A stretch of DNA of 64,000 nt from Martinezella calliandrae (GCF_030272695.1 NZ_JARFYN010000028.1:1-64000), one strand, 5' to 3'; positions 26,383 through 35,445 are shown, counted from the first letter of the stretch. Made by a program: numbers and translations. Notes: generated from the sequence alone by a model not told the origin.

Positions 26383-28122
26383 ATGATGTCAACAAGTCTT
26401 GCACAATCCCAGCACCCGCAGACTCCACTGGTCAAGGCCCTGCGGGCCTGCGCCGGGGCATTGGGTTTGGTTTTCCTCTATAGCTGCGGCTACAACCTCT
26501 TTCTTCTTGCCCCCTCCATCTATCTCTTGCAAATATACGACCGGGTGATGTCAAGCCGCAGCACCGATACGCTGCTGATGCTGACGCTCATCATTTCCGT
26601 TGCGGTAGTGGTTGGCTCCACTTTGGACATCGTGCGCAGGGCAGCGCTTTCGCGCATCGGTAGCTGGCTGGATCATCGGTTGCGTCCGGATGTCCTGAAC
26701 GCTTCGTTCGAATATGCGTCGCGCGCCGATACCAGCGTGGCAGCCGATTGTTACCGCGACCTTGCGACACTACGCCAGTTCCTCGATTCGCCGGCGAGTG
26801 CGCTTCTTTTCGATGTTCCCTGGGCGCCGGTATTCCTGCTGCTGCTCTTTCTCGTTCATCCCTTGCTGGGCGCGATCGGTCTCCTGAGCGCAATCGCGCT
26901 CCTGTCGCTCGCCCTGCTGACGGAGCTGGCGACGCAGCAGCCGATCGCGCAGGCCAATCTTGCATTGTCGCGCAGCTATATGCGGCTTGCGACGGCCCTT
27001 CGATATATTCAGGTGATCCGAGCCATGGGAATGCAGGATGGCGCGGCACAAATCGTCTACCGCGATGCCGAGTCGGCCAGAAGAGCGCAGGACACCGCCA
27101 TGCATCGCACCGAGATCATTTTGGGATTCTCGAAGTCCATCAGGACGTTAACCCAAATTCTTGTCATGGGAGCGGCTGCATGGCTGGTCCTCGAGGATAA
27201 CAGCAGCCCCGGCATCATCTTTGTCTCGAGCCTGCTGCTCGGCCGAGGTCTTGCGCCGGTCGAGGGCGCGATCGGCGCTTGGCGCTCCTTTGCGTTTGCG
27301 CGCAATTCCTTCAATCGTCTCAATAAGATGCTGATCGTTGTCGCGTCGCAGGATGATGCCCGAACGATACCCACCCCAGACCCGAGCGGTCTCGTCCTCG
27401 ACAATGTCGGCTACGCCCCGCCGTTTGTCGATCGGCCGATACTGAGAGGCGTCACGCTGCGCCTGATGCCAGGTGATTGCGTCGCGCTCATCGGCCCGTC
27501 GGGGTCCGGCAAGTCGACGCTCGGCCGGATCATGGCCGGCGTCCTGCACCCGACGAGCGGATGCGCGTTTCTTGGAGGCGTTGACGTACAGGCACTGCGC
27601 CTGTGTGGCAACACGCATCATGTCGGCTATCTGCCGCAGGATATCGAACTTTTCGGCGGAGCCATCAAGGATGTCATCGGGCGTCTGGATGGCACGGACC
27701 CTGCCAAGGCCATCGAAGCGGCAAAGCTCGTCGGGCTGCACGAAACGATCATGCGGCTACCGCATGGCTATGAGACCGATATCGGCGACGGGGGAAGCTT
27801 GCTGCTGCGCGCTCAGCGGCAACAGCTCGGACTGGCGCGCGCGGCTTACGGAAATCCGCCGCTTGTTGTGCTCGACGATCCGAATTCCAGTTTGGACTAT
27901 GAAGGCGAACGCATCTTGTTCAATGCGATCGAACGCATGAGATCCAAGCGAATGATCGTCGTCATCATTACCCATCGGATGGGTGTCCTGCCCGTCACCA
28001 ACAAGATCGCCATTATCCGCAATGGCATGGTCAATGCGTTTGGAGAGAGCGAGCATATATACGATACTTATCTGCGTCCTCCATCGCCGGCGCCGACCCT
28101 GGAAGGAAGGGCTGTGTCATGA
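26383..28122 (+). CDS. PrsD-like type I secretion ABC protein with degenerate nucleotide-binding domain
   Basis: A 579-residue half-transporter: membrane domain (about residues 25-300) of the PrsD/AprD type, without an N-terminal C39 domain, and a C-terminal ATPase. Walker A (GPSGSGKSTL, 371-380), the Q-loop (YLPQD) and the H-loop His (ITHRM, 531) are normal. The ABC signature, normally LSGGQ, reads LLLRAQ (473-478), and Walker B ends LDDP, with Asp499 where the catalytic Glu is expected. ATP hydrolysis may therefore be slow or need a partner ATPase. It overlaps the adaptor gene by four bases and lies just downstream of the glycine-rich genes, its likely substrates. Confidence 0.87.
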   Translation: MMSTSLAQSQHPQTPLVKALRACAGALGLVFLYSCGYNLFLLAPSIYLLQIYDRVMSSRSTDTLLMLTLIISVAVVVGSTLDIVRRAALSRIGSWLDHRLRPDVLNASFEYASRADTSVAADCYRDLATLRQFLDSPASALLFDVPWAPVFLLLLFLVHPLLGAIGLLSAIALLSLALLTELATQQPIAQANLALSRSYMRLATALRYIQVIRAMGMQDGAAQIVYRDAESARRAQDTAMHRTEIILGFSKSIRTLTQILVMGAAAWLVLEDNSSPGIIFVSSLLLGRGLAPVEGAIGAWRSFAFARNSFNRLNKMLIVVASQDDARTIPTPDPSGLVLDNVGYAPPFVDRPILRGVTLRLMPGDCVALIGPSGSGKSTLGRIMAGVLHPTSGCAFLGGVDVQALRLCGNTHHVGYLPQDIELFGGAIKDVIGRLDGTDPAKAIEAAKLVGLHETIMRLPHGYETDIGDGGSLLLRAQRQQLGLARAAYGNPPLVVLDDPNSSLDYEGERILFNAIERMRSKRMIVVIITHRMGVLPVTNKIAIIRNGMVNAFGESEHIYDTYLRPPSPAPTLEGRAVS

Positions 28123-29558
28123 CCGTCATCCGTGCCGCCACCCCGTCCAAATTCATAAGCCCTTCAAGCCCGAGCAGCCGGTCCGCCCAACGATTAGAGG
28201 CCGCCAAGAAGTTCTGGAACTATTCACCCGTACTTGATGCGGATTTCACGACTTTGGCGCCGGCGTCGCCGATGCCAATGCTGCGTTCGGTGAGGCGAAC
28301 GGGCAACCTGCTGATTTGCGTGTTTATTCTCGGTTTCGGAATATGGGCGATGCTGGCTCCCCTCAAGAGCGCTGCGGTCGCGGCCGGCGTCGTGGAACCG
28401 GAGTTCAGCCGCAAGACCGTCCAACATCTGGAGGGTGGGATCATACGGCAGATTCTCGTCAAGAACGGCGATTCTGTCGTCGCGGGGCAGGTTCTGATCG
28501 AACTCGACGATACCAAGTCGCGTTCGGAACGCGACAGCATTCAAGGGCAGCTCTGGGACGCCGAGGGCATGCATGCGCGCCTGCTTGCCGAACAGAACGG
28601 TAGTGATGAGATCATTTTTCCGCCGGACCTTCGAGCGTTGATGAACAGTAATCCGGCGGTCGAAGCCATTATGAGCGGGCAGCACAGGATATTCGAGACC
28701 CGCCGCCAGGTCATGCAATCCGAGATAGCGATCACGCAGGAGAAGATGAGACAGGTCCAGCAGGAAATCATCGGGCTTGGCGCGCAAAAGGCGTCGCTCG
28801 TCGACAGGGCCGAAATCTCGCGGCAGGAGATGGAATCGGCCACGAGCCTCGTCAATAAAGGGGCGGAGAGGAAGAGCAGGATCTTCAATCTGGGGCGCGA
28901 GAAGGCCGACATCGATGGGCAGGCCGGCGAAGTGGACGCTCAGATATCGCGCGCCTATCAGGTGATCGGCGAGGCGCAGGCCAATCTCGTGAAACTGCAG
29001 AACGATCGGCTGAATGAGGTCGCCCAAGGCCTTCGCGACACGGAAAGCCAGATCCTGCAACTGAGCGAACGTCTGCGAGAGATCGACGATCAGCTTTCAA
29101 GAACCGATGTCCGGGCTCCGGAGGACGGAGTGATCATGGACCTGCACGTTCACACGGCAGGTGGCGTGGTTGGCGCGGGCGAGCCGCTTCTCGATCTGGT
29201 GCCGCGCGAAGCCCGTCTCGTCATAACGGCACATGTACGGCCGGAGGATATCAATTTGGTGCGTCCGGGGTTGGAAGCACAAGTTCATCTTCTACCTTAT
29301 AATCAGCGGCGGGTTCCGCTGCTGAAAGGTACGGTGGACTATGTTTCCGCGGATCGCCTCGTCGATAAGCAGACCGGCCAGGCCTATTATGCTGCGACGA
29401 TCCGTGTGACAGATGAACGATTGGCGAAGATGCACGATGTAGCGCTGGTTCCGGGCATGCCCGCCCAAACATTGATCGAAACGGGCAAGAGCAGCGTCGC
29501 ATTTTACGCAATCAGACCGCTTCTGGACAGCTTCAACAGAGCGTTCCGCGAAGACTGA
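28119..29558 (+). CDS. HlyD/PrsE-type membrane fusion protein of a type I secretion system
   Basis: A 479-residue adaptor. One N-terminal membrane helix (about residues 68-88) is followed by a lipoyl-like segment (RKTVQHLEGGIIRQILVKNGDSVVAGQ), a long coiled-coil hairpin (about 160-330) and the C-terminal beta-barrel region with RAPEDGVIMDLHVHTAGGVV. This is the standard HlyD family layout; the protein links the inner-membrane ABC protein to a TolC-like channel. No outer-membrane channel is encoded here, so a genomic TolC would be needed. Translationally coupled to the ABC gene. The N-terminal 60 residues are unusually Ser/Pro/Arg-rich. Confidence 0.9.
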   Translation: MTVIRAATPSKFISPSSPSSRSAQRLEAAKKFWNYSPVLDADFTTLAPASPMPMLRSVRRTGNLLICVFILGFGIWAMLAPLKSAAVAAGVVEPEFSRKTVQHLEGGIIRQILVKNGDSVVAGQVLIELDDTKSRSERDSIQGQLWDAEGMHARLLAEQNGSDEIIFPPDLRALMNSNPAVEAIMSGQHRIFETRRQVMQSEIAITQEKMRQVQQEIIGLGAQKASLVDRAEISRQEMESATSLVNKGAERKSRIFNLGREKADIDGQAGEVDAQISRAYQVIGEAQANLVKLQNDRLNEVAQGLRDTESQILQLSERLREIDDQLSRTDVRAPEDGVIMDLHVHTAGGVVGAGEPLLDLVPREARLVITAHVRPEDINLVRPGLEAQVHLLPYNQRRVPLLKGTVDYVSADRLVDKQTGQAYYAATIRVTDERLAKMHDVALVPGMPAQTLIETGKSSVAFYAIRPLLDSFNRAFRED

Positions 29559-29667
29559 AGAACTCCAGAGCATCCGGTTCGTAATGCGACGCGAATATGG
29601 ATTGGTACTCCCACCATTCCTTCCTGGCGCCTCTCAATTTCTCGCATGTCGCCGTCGAAGGGACGCA

Positions 29668-29949
29668 ATGATGGGTAAGAGAAAATTCAATGATGACAGG
29701 ATCATGGACATTCTGAAGGAGCATCAGAGTGGCATGACGGTGACGGATGTCTGCAGCAAATACGGGATTAGCGAACCGACCTTCTATCGGTGGCAATCCC
29801 TGCAACTCAGGAATGCCGGCTTCGACGTTAAAAGACTGAGGGCACTGGAAGAGGAGAACCGAAAGCTCAAGAAGCTATTAGCCGAAACCATGCTCGCAGC
29901 AGCGACGCTCAGCGAAATGCTTGAAAAAACATCCAGGGAAAGCGCCTAG
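29668..29949 (+). CDS. Orphan IS3-family OrfA-like DNA-binding protein
   Basis: A 93-residue protein with the helix-turn-helix of IS3-family OrfA (GMTVTDVCSKYGISEPTFYRW, about residues 20-40) and a leucine-zipper-like helix (ALEEENRKLKKLLAETML, about 58-75). OrfA normally precedes OrfB, the DDE transposase, by a frameshift window, but no OrfB and no terminal inverted repeats are present. The next gene ends two bases away on the other strand. It may be a remnant of an insertion sequence or a domesticated regulator; its intact frame next to an exporter operon favours the second reading slightly. Preceded by a weak ribosome-binding site. Confidence 0.7.
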   Translation: MMGKRKFNDDRIMDILKEHQSGMTVTDVCSKYGISEPTFYRWQSLQLRNAGFDVKRLRALEEENRKLKKLLAETMLAAATLSEMLEKTSRESA

Positions 29950-29950
29950 C

Positions 29951-30691
29951 TCACGACGCTGCCACATCATGGCCGTTGGTAAGCACCCTATACCCCAATC
30001 GGGCGACGACTTCGGTTCGGTTCTGGACTTGCAGCTTGCGCATAATATGCTGCACGTGCATTTTTACGGTGTGGCCCGACAGGTGGAGCTTCCCCGCAAT
30101 GACCTTATTCGAGCAGCCGCGTTGCAGCTCGGCCAGCACGTCCGTTTCGCGTGGCGTGAAGTCGGCAAGATCCAAGCCATGCGCGCGCGTCTCTATCATC
30201 CTTTGATCGTCATCTGGAGGTTCAACGTGCCTGGTATGGCCGTTCGTAAGCATGTCTAGCGGCTGCGGACAGAATATACCGCCTGCGAGTACGAGCCGCA
30301 GCCCGGCAAGGGCGATTTCGATGGGAATTGAGGTCGTGAAAAAGCCGCGAATGCCCATTTTTAGCGCTTGAGACGCGATAGAAATATCATCCGAGCCCGA
30401 TAGTAGTGCGATAGGCGCTTCGGAAAAGCGTTCCGCGATAGCCGTCAGATCGTCAAGTACGCTGACGCTCTCCACGCTTCTGCCGCCCAAATCCAGAACG
30501 ATCAGGCGGACATCCATTCCAAGAGCCCTATCAAGACTCTCAGTAGAGACCATATCAACAAGATCCCAGCCGGCGAGTTCGTGCTCAAGAAGCTTCACGA
30601 TAGTCGTGCGGGCAAGTGTGTGATGATCTATGATGATAACGGTCGGCGCATCGCGCCCGATCCGGCGTTTTGTTCGTGAATTGATGGACAC
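29951..30691 (-). CDS. LuxR-type response regulator with degenerate receiver domain
   Basis: A 246-residue NarL/FixJ-like regulator. The C-terminal LuxR helix-turn-helix is canonical (FTPRETDVLAELQRGCSNKV, then LSGHTVKMHVQHIMRKL). The receiver domain (about residues 15-130) keeps the phosphoacceptor position Asp67 (LIVLDLGG), but the acidic pair is reduced to a single Asp (IIIDHH) and the conserved Lys is replaced by Thr (GFFTTSIP). Classical phosphorylation may therefore be impaired. No sensor kinase is adjacent. It faces the exporter cluster tail-to-tail and is a candidate regulator of it by proximity only. Confidence 0.82.
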   Translation of the reverse strand: MSINSRTKRRIGRDAPTVIIIDHHTLARTTIVKLLEHELAGWDLVDMVSTESLDRALGMDVRLIVLDLGGRSVESVSVLDDLTAIAERFSEAPIALLSGSDDISIASQALKMGIRGFFTTSIPIEIALAGLRLVLAGGIFCPQPLDMLTNGHTRHVEPPDDDQRMIETRAHGLDLADFTPRETDVLAELQRGCSNKVIAGKLHLSGHTVKMHVQHIMRKLQVQNRTEVVARLGYRVLTNGHDVAAS

Positions 30692-31457
30692 GTGTCGCCC
30701 CCCCCAGGTTATATGCGTTCCATCTCGCTACAAATATTATACCCCGTTGTTGTGTCATGTCATGATAAAATCGGGATTAATCCCAGCACAACCCAATGTG
30801 GCGAGATGAGTGAATCGCCCTAACCACAATCCTGAGGCGCATTTCCCTAAACCATCAATTGACAGGGGTGCTGCGTCGGCTATTTCACGATAGCGCCCCT
30901 TGGATATTGGCGGCCAGAACATGATTGTGGCTGCGCGATAACAGGCGCTGCGGCTCGAATTTGATCCGGTTGGTACTGAAAAATATAGATCTCCGCGCCG
31001 TCCGGCGTGATCTTGGCGAATGGTTTACTTCAAGGGCGGCTGGATCGCCCAACCGCATGCCTGTAGTCAGCCCGAAGGCGTTGCCGATTGAGAATTATGC
31101 TTAAAAGGCCGGGTGAATGGCTGCCATTCCAAGTTGTTAACAACCGAGGCGACAGCCCCAGAGCGATGGTTTGAGTTACGAAAACGACGCAAGAAACCTT
31201 GTCGCCCTCTCAACAAGCTTGCTGAAGTTTGAATAGGGATGATCCCCGACCTAACAGGCCGCGCATCCGCCGGATTTTGATAGCGACCGGATTAGACGCG
31301 CCCGATGTCGTCATGTCGACGGCCTTCGGGCCGCCGACACTTGCACGCTTCGAGTTGATCACGCAGAACGCGCGCAAGGCTACAGTCTTATGGTCCGGTT
31401 CCTCACGTCGGTCCTTCCGGCGTCGGGGCCGCTCAGGCGAGACGTGTTCCATTGCCG
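30692..31457. other. Long gap containing a probable frameshifted remnant
   Basis: About 765 bases without an intact gene. On the minus strand around 31100-30884 two adjacent frames look like pieces of one former protein. One reads IGNAFGLTTGMRLGDPAALEV and the other FAKITPDGAEIYIFQYQ, with a stop at 30884. The second frame has no start codon. The family is not recognised. Upstream AT-rich sequence near 30730-30790 probably holds the promoter of the response regulator gene. Confidence 0.35.
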
Positions 31458-33848
31458 TCATAAGGCCATTTCCAGTGACTGATTTCCGGCATGTCTTCGC
31501 CATATCGACGAATGTAGCGATGGTGTTCTTCGAGTTTGCCGCGGAAAAGCTTGACCGCATTCAGCCGCTTTTTCCTTCAGTCCCGGCACGCGTTCGATCG
31601 CCTCGATGGCGAGATGATAGCGATCGAGTTCGTTGAGAACAGTCATGTCGAACGGCGTTGTCGTTGTCCCTTCCTCGATGAAGCCGCGGACATGGATGTT
31701 ATTATGGTTCGTGCGTCGATAGGTCAGGCGGTGGATCAGGTAGGGATAGCCGTGATAGGCGAAGATGACTGGTCGGTCCGGTGTGAACAGCCCGTCGAAG
31801 ACCTTTTCGCTCAGTCCGTGCGGATGTTGTTCCTGGGACTGCAGTGCCATCAGGTCGACGACATTGACGACGCGGATCGATAGCTCCGGGATGTTCTGGC
31901 GGAGAAGGTCGACCGCCGCAAGCGTCTCCATGGTCGGCACGTCGCCGGCGCAGGCCATGACAACGTCGGGCTCCCCGGCGCTTTGTTCATTGCCGGCCCA
32001 ATCCCAGATGCCGATGCCGGCCTCGCAATGTCTGGCGGCTTCAGCCATGGACAGCCATTGCAGTTCCGGCTGCTTGCCGGCGACGATGACGTTGATGCGG
32101 TCATAGGTCTTCAGGCAATGGTCGCAGATCCACAGCAGCGTGTTGGCATCCGGCGGCAGATAGATGCGAACGGTGTCGGCCTTCTTGTTTGCGACGAGGT
32201 CAACGAAGCCGGGGTCCTGATGGCTGAAGCCGTTATGGTCTTGCCGCCAGACATGCGAAGTCAGCAGATAGTTCAGCGAGGAAATCGGTTTGCGCCACGG
32301 TAGCTCGCGCGAGACTTTCAGCCACTTGGCATGCTGGTTAAACATCGAATCGATGATGTGGATGAAGGCTTCGTAGCAGGAAAACAGGCCGTGGCGACCG
32401 GTCAACAGATAGCCCTCCAGCCAACCCTGGCACAGATGTTCGCTCAACACTTCCATCACCCGACCGTCACGCGCCAGACTGACGTCATACGGCTTGATTT
32501 CCTCCATCCAGACACGGTCGGTCACTTCGAAGACGCTGCCAAGGCGGTTGGACTCCGTCTCGTCGGGACCGAAAATGCGAAAATTGGCACTGTCAGCATT
32601 GAGGGTCAAAGTATCGCGGAGATAATGGCCAAGGATTTCGGTTGATTGTACCAGCGTTCTGCCACGCTCCTTAACAGCCACTGCATAAACGTCGATCGCA
32701 GGCGTTGTGAGTTCTTGGCGCAAGCTGCCGCCATTGGCATGGGGATTGGCGCCCATGCGTCGTTGGCCCATTGGCGCCAACGCGCGCAAATCGTCCTTCA
32801 GGCGCCCGTTGCTGTCGAAGAGATCCTGCGGATCATAGCTTTGCATCCAGTCTTCCAGGATCTTCCGATGGCCGGCATCCTCGCGGCAATTGGAAACCGG
32901 CACCTGATGTGCCCGCCAGAAGCCTTCCACCCTCTTGCCGTCTACTTCCTTGGGACCGGTCCAGCCCTTCGGGCTTCTGAGCACGATCATCGGCCAGCGC
33001 GGGCAGAAATTGCCGGGTGCGCCGTAGCGGGCCTCATGTTGAATGGCGCGGATGCGATCGAAGGCCTGCTCGAAGGTCGCGGCCATGGCCTGATGCATCT
33101 TATGCGGTTCCGAACCTTCGACAAAGAACGGTTCGTAGCCGTAGCCGATGAAGAGGTGGCGCAGATCCTCGTCGCTGGCGCGGCCGAGAAGAGTGGGGTT
33201 GGCGATCTTATAGCCGTTGAGATGCAAGATCGGCAGTACGGCACCGTCGCGTGCGGGGTTGAGGAACTTGTTGGAATGCCAACTCGCGGCCAACGGTCCG
33301 GTTTCGGCTTCACCATCGCCGACGACGCAGGCTGCGATCAGGTCGGGATTGTCGAAGACGGCGCCGTAGGCATGCACAAGGGCATAGCCGAGTTCGCCGC
33401 CCTCATGGATCGAACCGGGTGTCTCCGGGGCCGCATGGCTCGGAATGCCGCCTGGGAAGGAGAACTGACGGAAGAGCTTGCGCATGCCGTCCGTATTCTC
33501 GGGAATGTCCGGATAGATTTCGCTATAGGTGCCTTCGAGATAGGTATTGGCGACCATGCCGGGACCGCCATGGCCAGGGCCGCAGACATAGATGATATCG
33601 AGATCGCGGTTGCGGATGATCCAATTGAGATGAGCGTAGATAAAATTCAGTCCGGGCGTCGTGCCCCAATGGCCGAGAAGCCGAGGCTTGATATGCTCAG
33701 CCCTCAGCGGCTCGCGCAGCAATGGATTGTCGAGAAGATAGATCTGTCCCACCGATAGGTAGTTGGCCGCGCGCCAATAGCGGTCGATCAATGAAAGCTC
33801 GGCGGCATCAAGCACGCCGGCAGAATCTGCGATTACCTGTCTTTCCAT
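31458..33848 (-). CDS. xfp: Xylulose-5-phosphate/fructose-6-phosphate phosphoketolase
   Basis: A 796-residue thiamine-diphosphate enzyme that splits xylulose 5-phosphate (and often fructose 6-phosphate) with phosphate into acetyl phosphate and glyceraldehyde 3-phosphate (or erythrose 4-phosphate). Family motifs are visible: GHWGTTPGLNFIYAHLN, the phosphate/TPP motif GPGHGGPG and GDGEAETGPLA. Full length for the family. I chose ATG 33848 because GGAG lies upstream; the longer frame to 33956 is not conserved. It follows ackA by 70 bases on the same strand, so acetyl phosphate can be converted directly to acetate plus ATP. Confidence 0.95.
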   Translation of the reverse strand: MERQVIADSAGVLDAAELSLIDRYWRAANYLSVGQIYLLDNPLLREPLRAEHIKPRLLGHWGTTPGLNFIYAHLNWIIRNRDLDIIYVCGPGHGGPGMVANTYLEGTYSEIYPDIPENTDGMRKLFRQFSFPGGIPSHAAPETPGSIHEGGELGYALVHAYGAVFDNPDLIAACVVGDGEAETGPLAASWHSNKFLNPARDGAVLPILHLNGYKIANPTLLGRASDEDLRHLFIGYGYEPFFVEGSEPHKMHQAMAATFEQAFDRIRAIQHEARYGAPGNFCPRWPMIVLRSPKGWTGPKEVDGKRVEGFWRAHQVPVSNCREDAGHRKILEDWMQSYDPQDLFDSNGRLKDDLRALAPMGQRRMGANPHANGGSLRQELTTPAIDVYAVAVKERGRTLVQSTEILGHYLRDTLTLNADSANFRIFGPDETESNRLGSVFEVTDRVWMEEIKPYDVSLARDGRVMEVLSEHLCQGWLEGYLLTGRHGLFSCYEAFIHIIDSMFNQHAKWLKVSRELPWRKPISSLNYLLTSHVWRQDHNGFSHQDPGFVDLVANKKADTVRIYLPPDANTLLWICDHCLKTYDRINVIVAGKQPELQWLSMAEAARHCEAGIGIWDWAGNEQSAGEPDVVMACAGDVPTMETLAAVDLLRQNIPELSIRVVNVVDLMALQSQEQHPHGLSEKVFDGLFTPDRPVIFAYHGYPYLIHRLTYRRTNHNNIHVRGFIEEGTTTTPFDMTVLNELDRYHLAIEAIERVPGLKEKAAECGQAFPRQTRRTPSLHSSIWRRHAGNQSLEMAL

Positions 33849-33908
33849 GTGATTGCTCCGATTCAACGTGGTCGAATGCGAAGCTATCGTCGATGGAGCG
33901 AGGTGATT

Positions 33909-33922
33909 ATGATCTTTATCAC
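33909..33922. promoter_or_regulatory. Possible imperfect FNR/FixK-like box upstream of xfp
   Basis: TGATCTTTATCA forms the symmetric core TGAT-N4-ATCA of the FNR/FixK consensus but lacks the outer T and A bases. It overlaps the ackA stop and lies about 70 bases upstream of xfp. Anaerobic activation of xfp would fit the surrounding genes; the match is incomplete. Confidence 0.35.
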
Positions 33923-35103
33923 TCGCCCGCAAAAATCGACAGGGCCTCATCGGCAATGACCTGTTCTTCGTCCGTCGGAATGACGAGCGCAGTCACGGAA
34001 CTCGAAGAGGTGCTGACGATGGGCGCATTGGTTGCGTTCTGATCGCTGCCGATCTCTAAGCCAAGCCACCGCAGGCGGTTGCAGATCGCCGCACGAATTT
34101 CGGGCTGATGCTCGCCGATCCCGGCGGTGAAGATCACACCGTCAAGGCCGCCAAGGGTTACCGCCATCCGGCCGATCTCGCCGGCAATGCGAAGGCAAAA
34201 CAAGTCGATCGCCTCTCGCGCATCCGCACGCGCGTCCTTCAGCAAATCGCGCGTGTCGGCGCTGATGCCGGAGACACCGATCAGACCGGACTTGTGGTAG
34301 AGCATGTCTTCCGCATCCTTCAGCGTCGCGCCTTTTTGCCCGAGCAGATGCAGCAGCACGCCGGGATCGAGCGTGCCGCAGCGCGTCGCCATCGGGATGC
34401 CGTCCAGCGTGGAAAATCCCATGCTGCAATCACGGCTTTCGCCGTTGTCGAGGGCGCAAAGGCTAGCCCCGCTGCCAAGATGGGCGACAACGACTTTGCC
34501 AGCGGCCGCCTTGGGTTCGCGCCTTTGCAGCTCGGTGGCGATGAAAGCATAGGAAAGTCCGTGAAAGCCGTAGCGTTTGATCCCCTGGTCGTGCAGAGCG
34601 CGCGGAAGAGCGAAGCGGCGAACGAGATCACTCTGCGTGGCGTGGAAGGCTGTGTCGAAGGAGGCGGTCTGTGCGACCGCCGGCCGTAGATGTTTGACTG
34701 CGCGGATCAGGCGCAGCGCCTGCGGCTGGTGCAACGGCGCGAGCGCCGTCAGCCCTTCAATATCGCGGATACTGGCGTCATTAAGACGCACCGGGCCGCT
34801 GAACATATCGCCTCCATGGACCACACGATGACCGATGGTGCTCAATTTAGAGATGTCAAAATGCTCGCCGAGGATCCCAAAAGTTTCCTCCACGACCTCT
34901 TGCAACCGTTCGCCTCTGTCCGTTTGCAGGGAGCGATCGAAAGATGTCGGACCTTCCGTCAAATGGAAGGTGAGGGGGCGACGGCGGAAATCGATCAGTC
35001 CCTTGCCGATGCGGTGAGCTTTATCCGCCTTGATCTCGAAAAGGCCGATTTTGACCGTCGACGACCCAGCATTGAAAGTCAGAAGCAGGTTTCCGTTCCG
35101 CAT
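33919..35103 (-). CDS. ackA: Acetate kinase
   Basis: A 394-residue acetate/propionate kinase of normal length. The N-terminal phosphate-binding motif LTFNAGSSTVKIGLF, the second signature IGHRVVHGG and the C-terminal FTAGIGEHQPEIRA are all present. It converts acetyl phosphate plus ADP to acetate plus ATP. Being first in an operon with phosphoketolase, it should recover ATP from pentose phosphates without oxygen, or run in reverse for acetate activation. The upstream 195 bases contain its promoter; I found no clear anaerobox there. Confidence 0.95.
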   Translation of the reverse strand: MRNGNLLLTFNAGSSTVKIGLFEIKADKAHRIGKGLIDFRRRPLTFHLTEGPTSFDRSLQTDRGERLQEVVEETFGILGEHFDISKLSTIGHRVVHGGDMFSGPVRLNDASIRDIEGLTALAPLHQPQALRLIRAVKHLRPAVAQTASFDTAFHATQSDLVRRFALPRALHDQGIKRYGFHGLSYAFIATELQRREPKAAAGKVVVAHLGSGASLCALDNGESRDCSMGFSTLDGIPMATRCGTLDPGVLLHLLGQKGATLKDAEDMLYHKSGLIGVSGISADTRDLLKDARADAREAIDLFCLRIAGEIGRMAVTLGGLDGVIFTAGIGEHQPEIRAAICNRLRWLGLEIGSDQNATNAPIVSTSSSSVTALVIPTDEEQVIADEALSIFAGE

Positions 35104-35298
35104 AGTGCCAGCCTTATCAAAGGAATATCTGTCAGTAGAGAAGTGGACGCACCGTCTCGCACAAAGTCGGGACGGCCGTCAAACTGCAAGGAAACACGGC
35201 AGTAAAAGGCATTTGATTGCCGCTTGCTCCGTTGAAACTGGACTGTCAGGCCAGGCGCGACGGCAGAGCCGCGCCTGCAGCAATTTGAAAGACCGGCT

Positions 35299-35424
35299 TC
35301 AGCGGGTCTTCTTGGTCAGTTCTTTCGCCTTTTTATTGTCCTCGACGATTTCATACCACATTGCGTTGAGGACGGCGAAGGCTGCAGCGAGAGGGAAGCC
35401 GAGAAGCCAGGCAAAATACCACAT
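35299..35424 (-). CDS. cydX: Cytochrome bd oxidase small subunit CydX
   Basis: A 41-residue single-helix protein beginning MWYFAWLLGFPLAAAF, the typical CydX start, followed by a conserved MWYE segment and a lysine-rich tail. CydX binds CydAB and stabilises the haem site of the bd oxidase. AGGAG precedes the ATG at a good distance. It lies 21 bases after cydB in the same direction, the standard position. It is short enough to be missed by ordinary gene callers. Confidence 0.92.
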   Translation of the reverse strand: MWYFAWLLGFPLAAAFAVLNAMWYEIVEDNKKAKELTKKTR

Positions 35425-35445
35425 GTTTTTTCTCCTATCGTCAAA

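Noticed and set aside
29559..29950. Complete IS3-family insertion sequence
   Set aside because: Only an OrfA-like frame is present; OrfB, terminal inverted repeats and target duplications were not found.
32646..33758. Plus-strand 370-codon frame inside xfp
   Set aside because: Antisense to strongly conserved phosphoketolase sequence; long antisense frames are common at this GC content.
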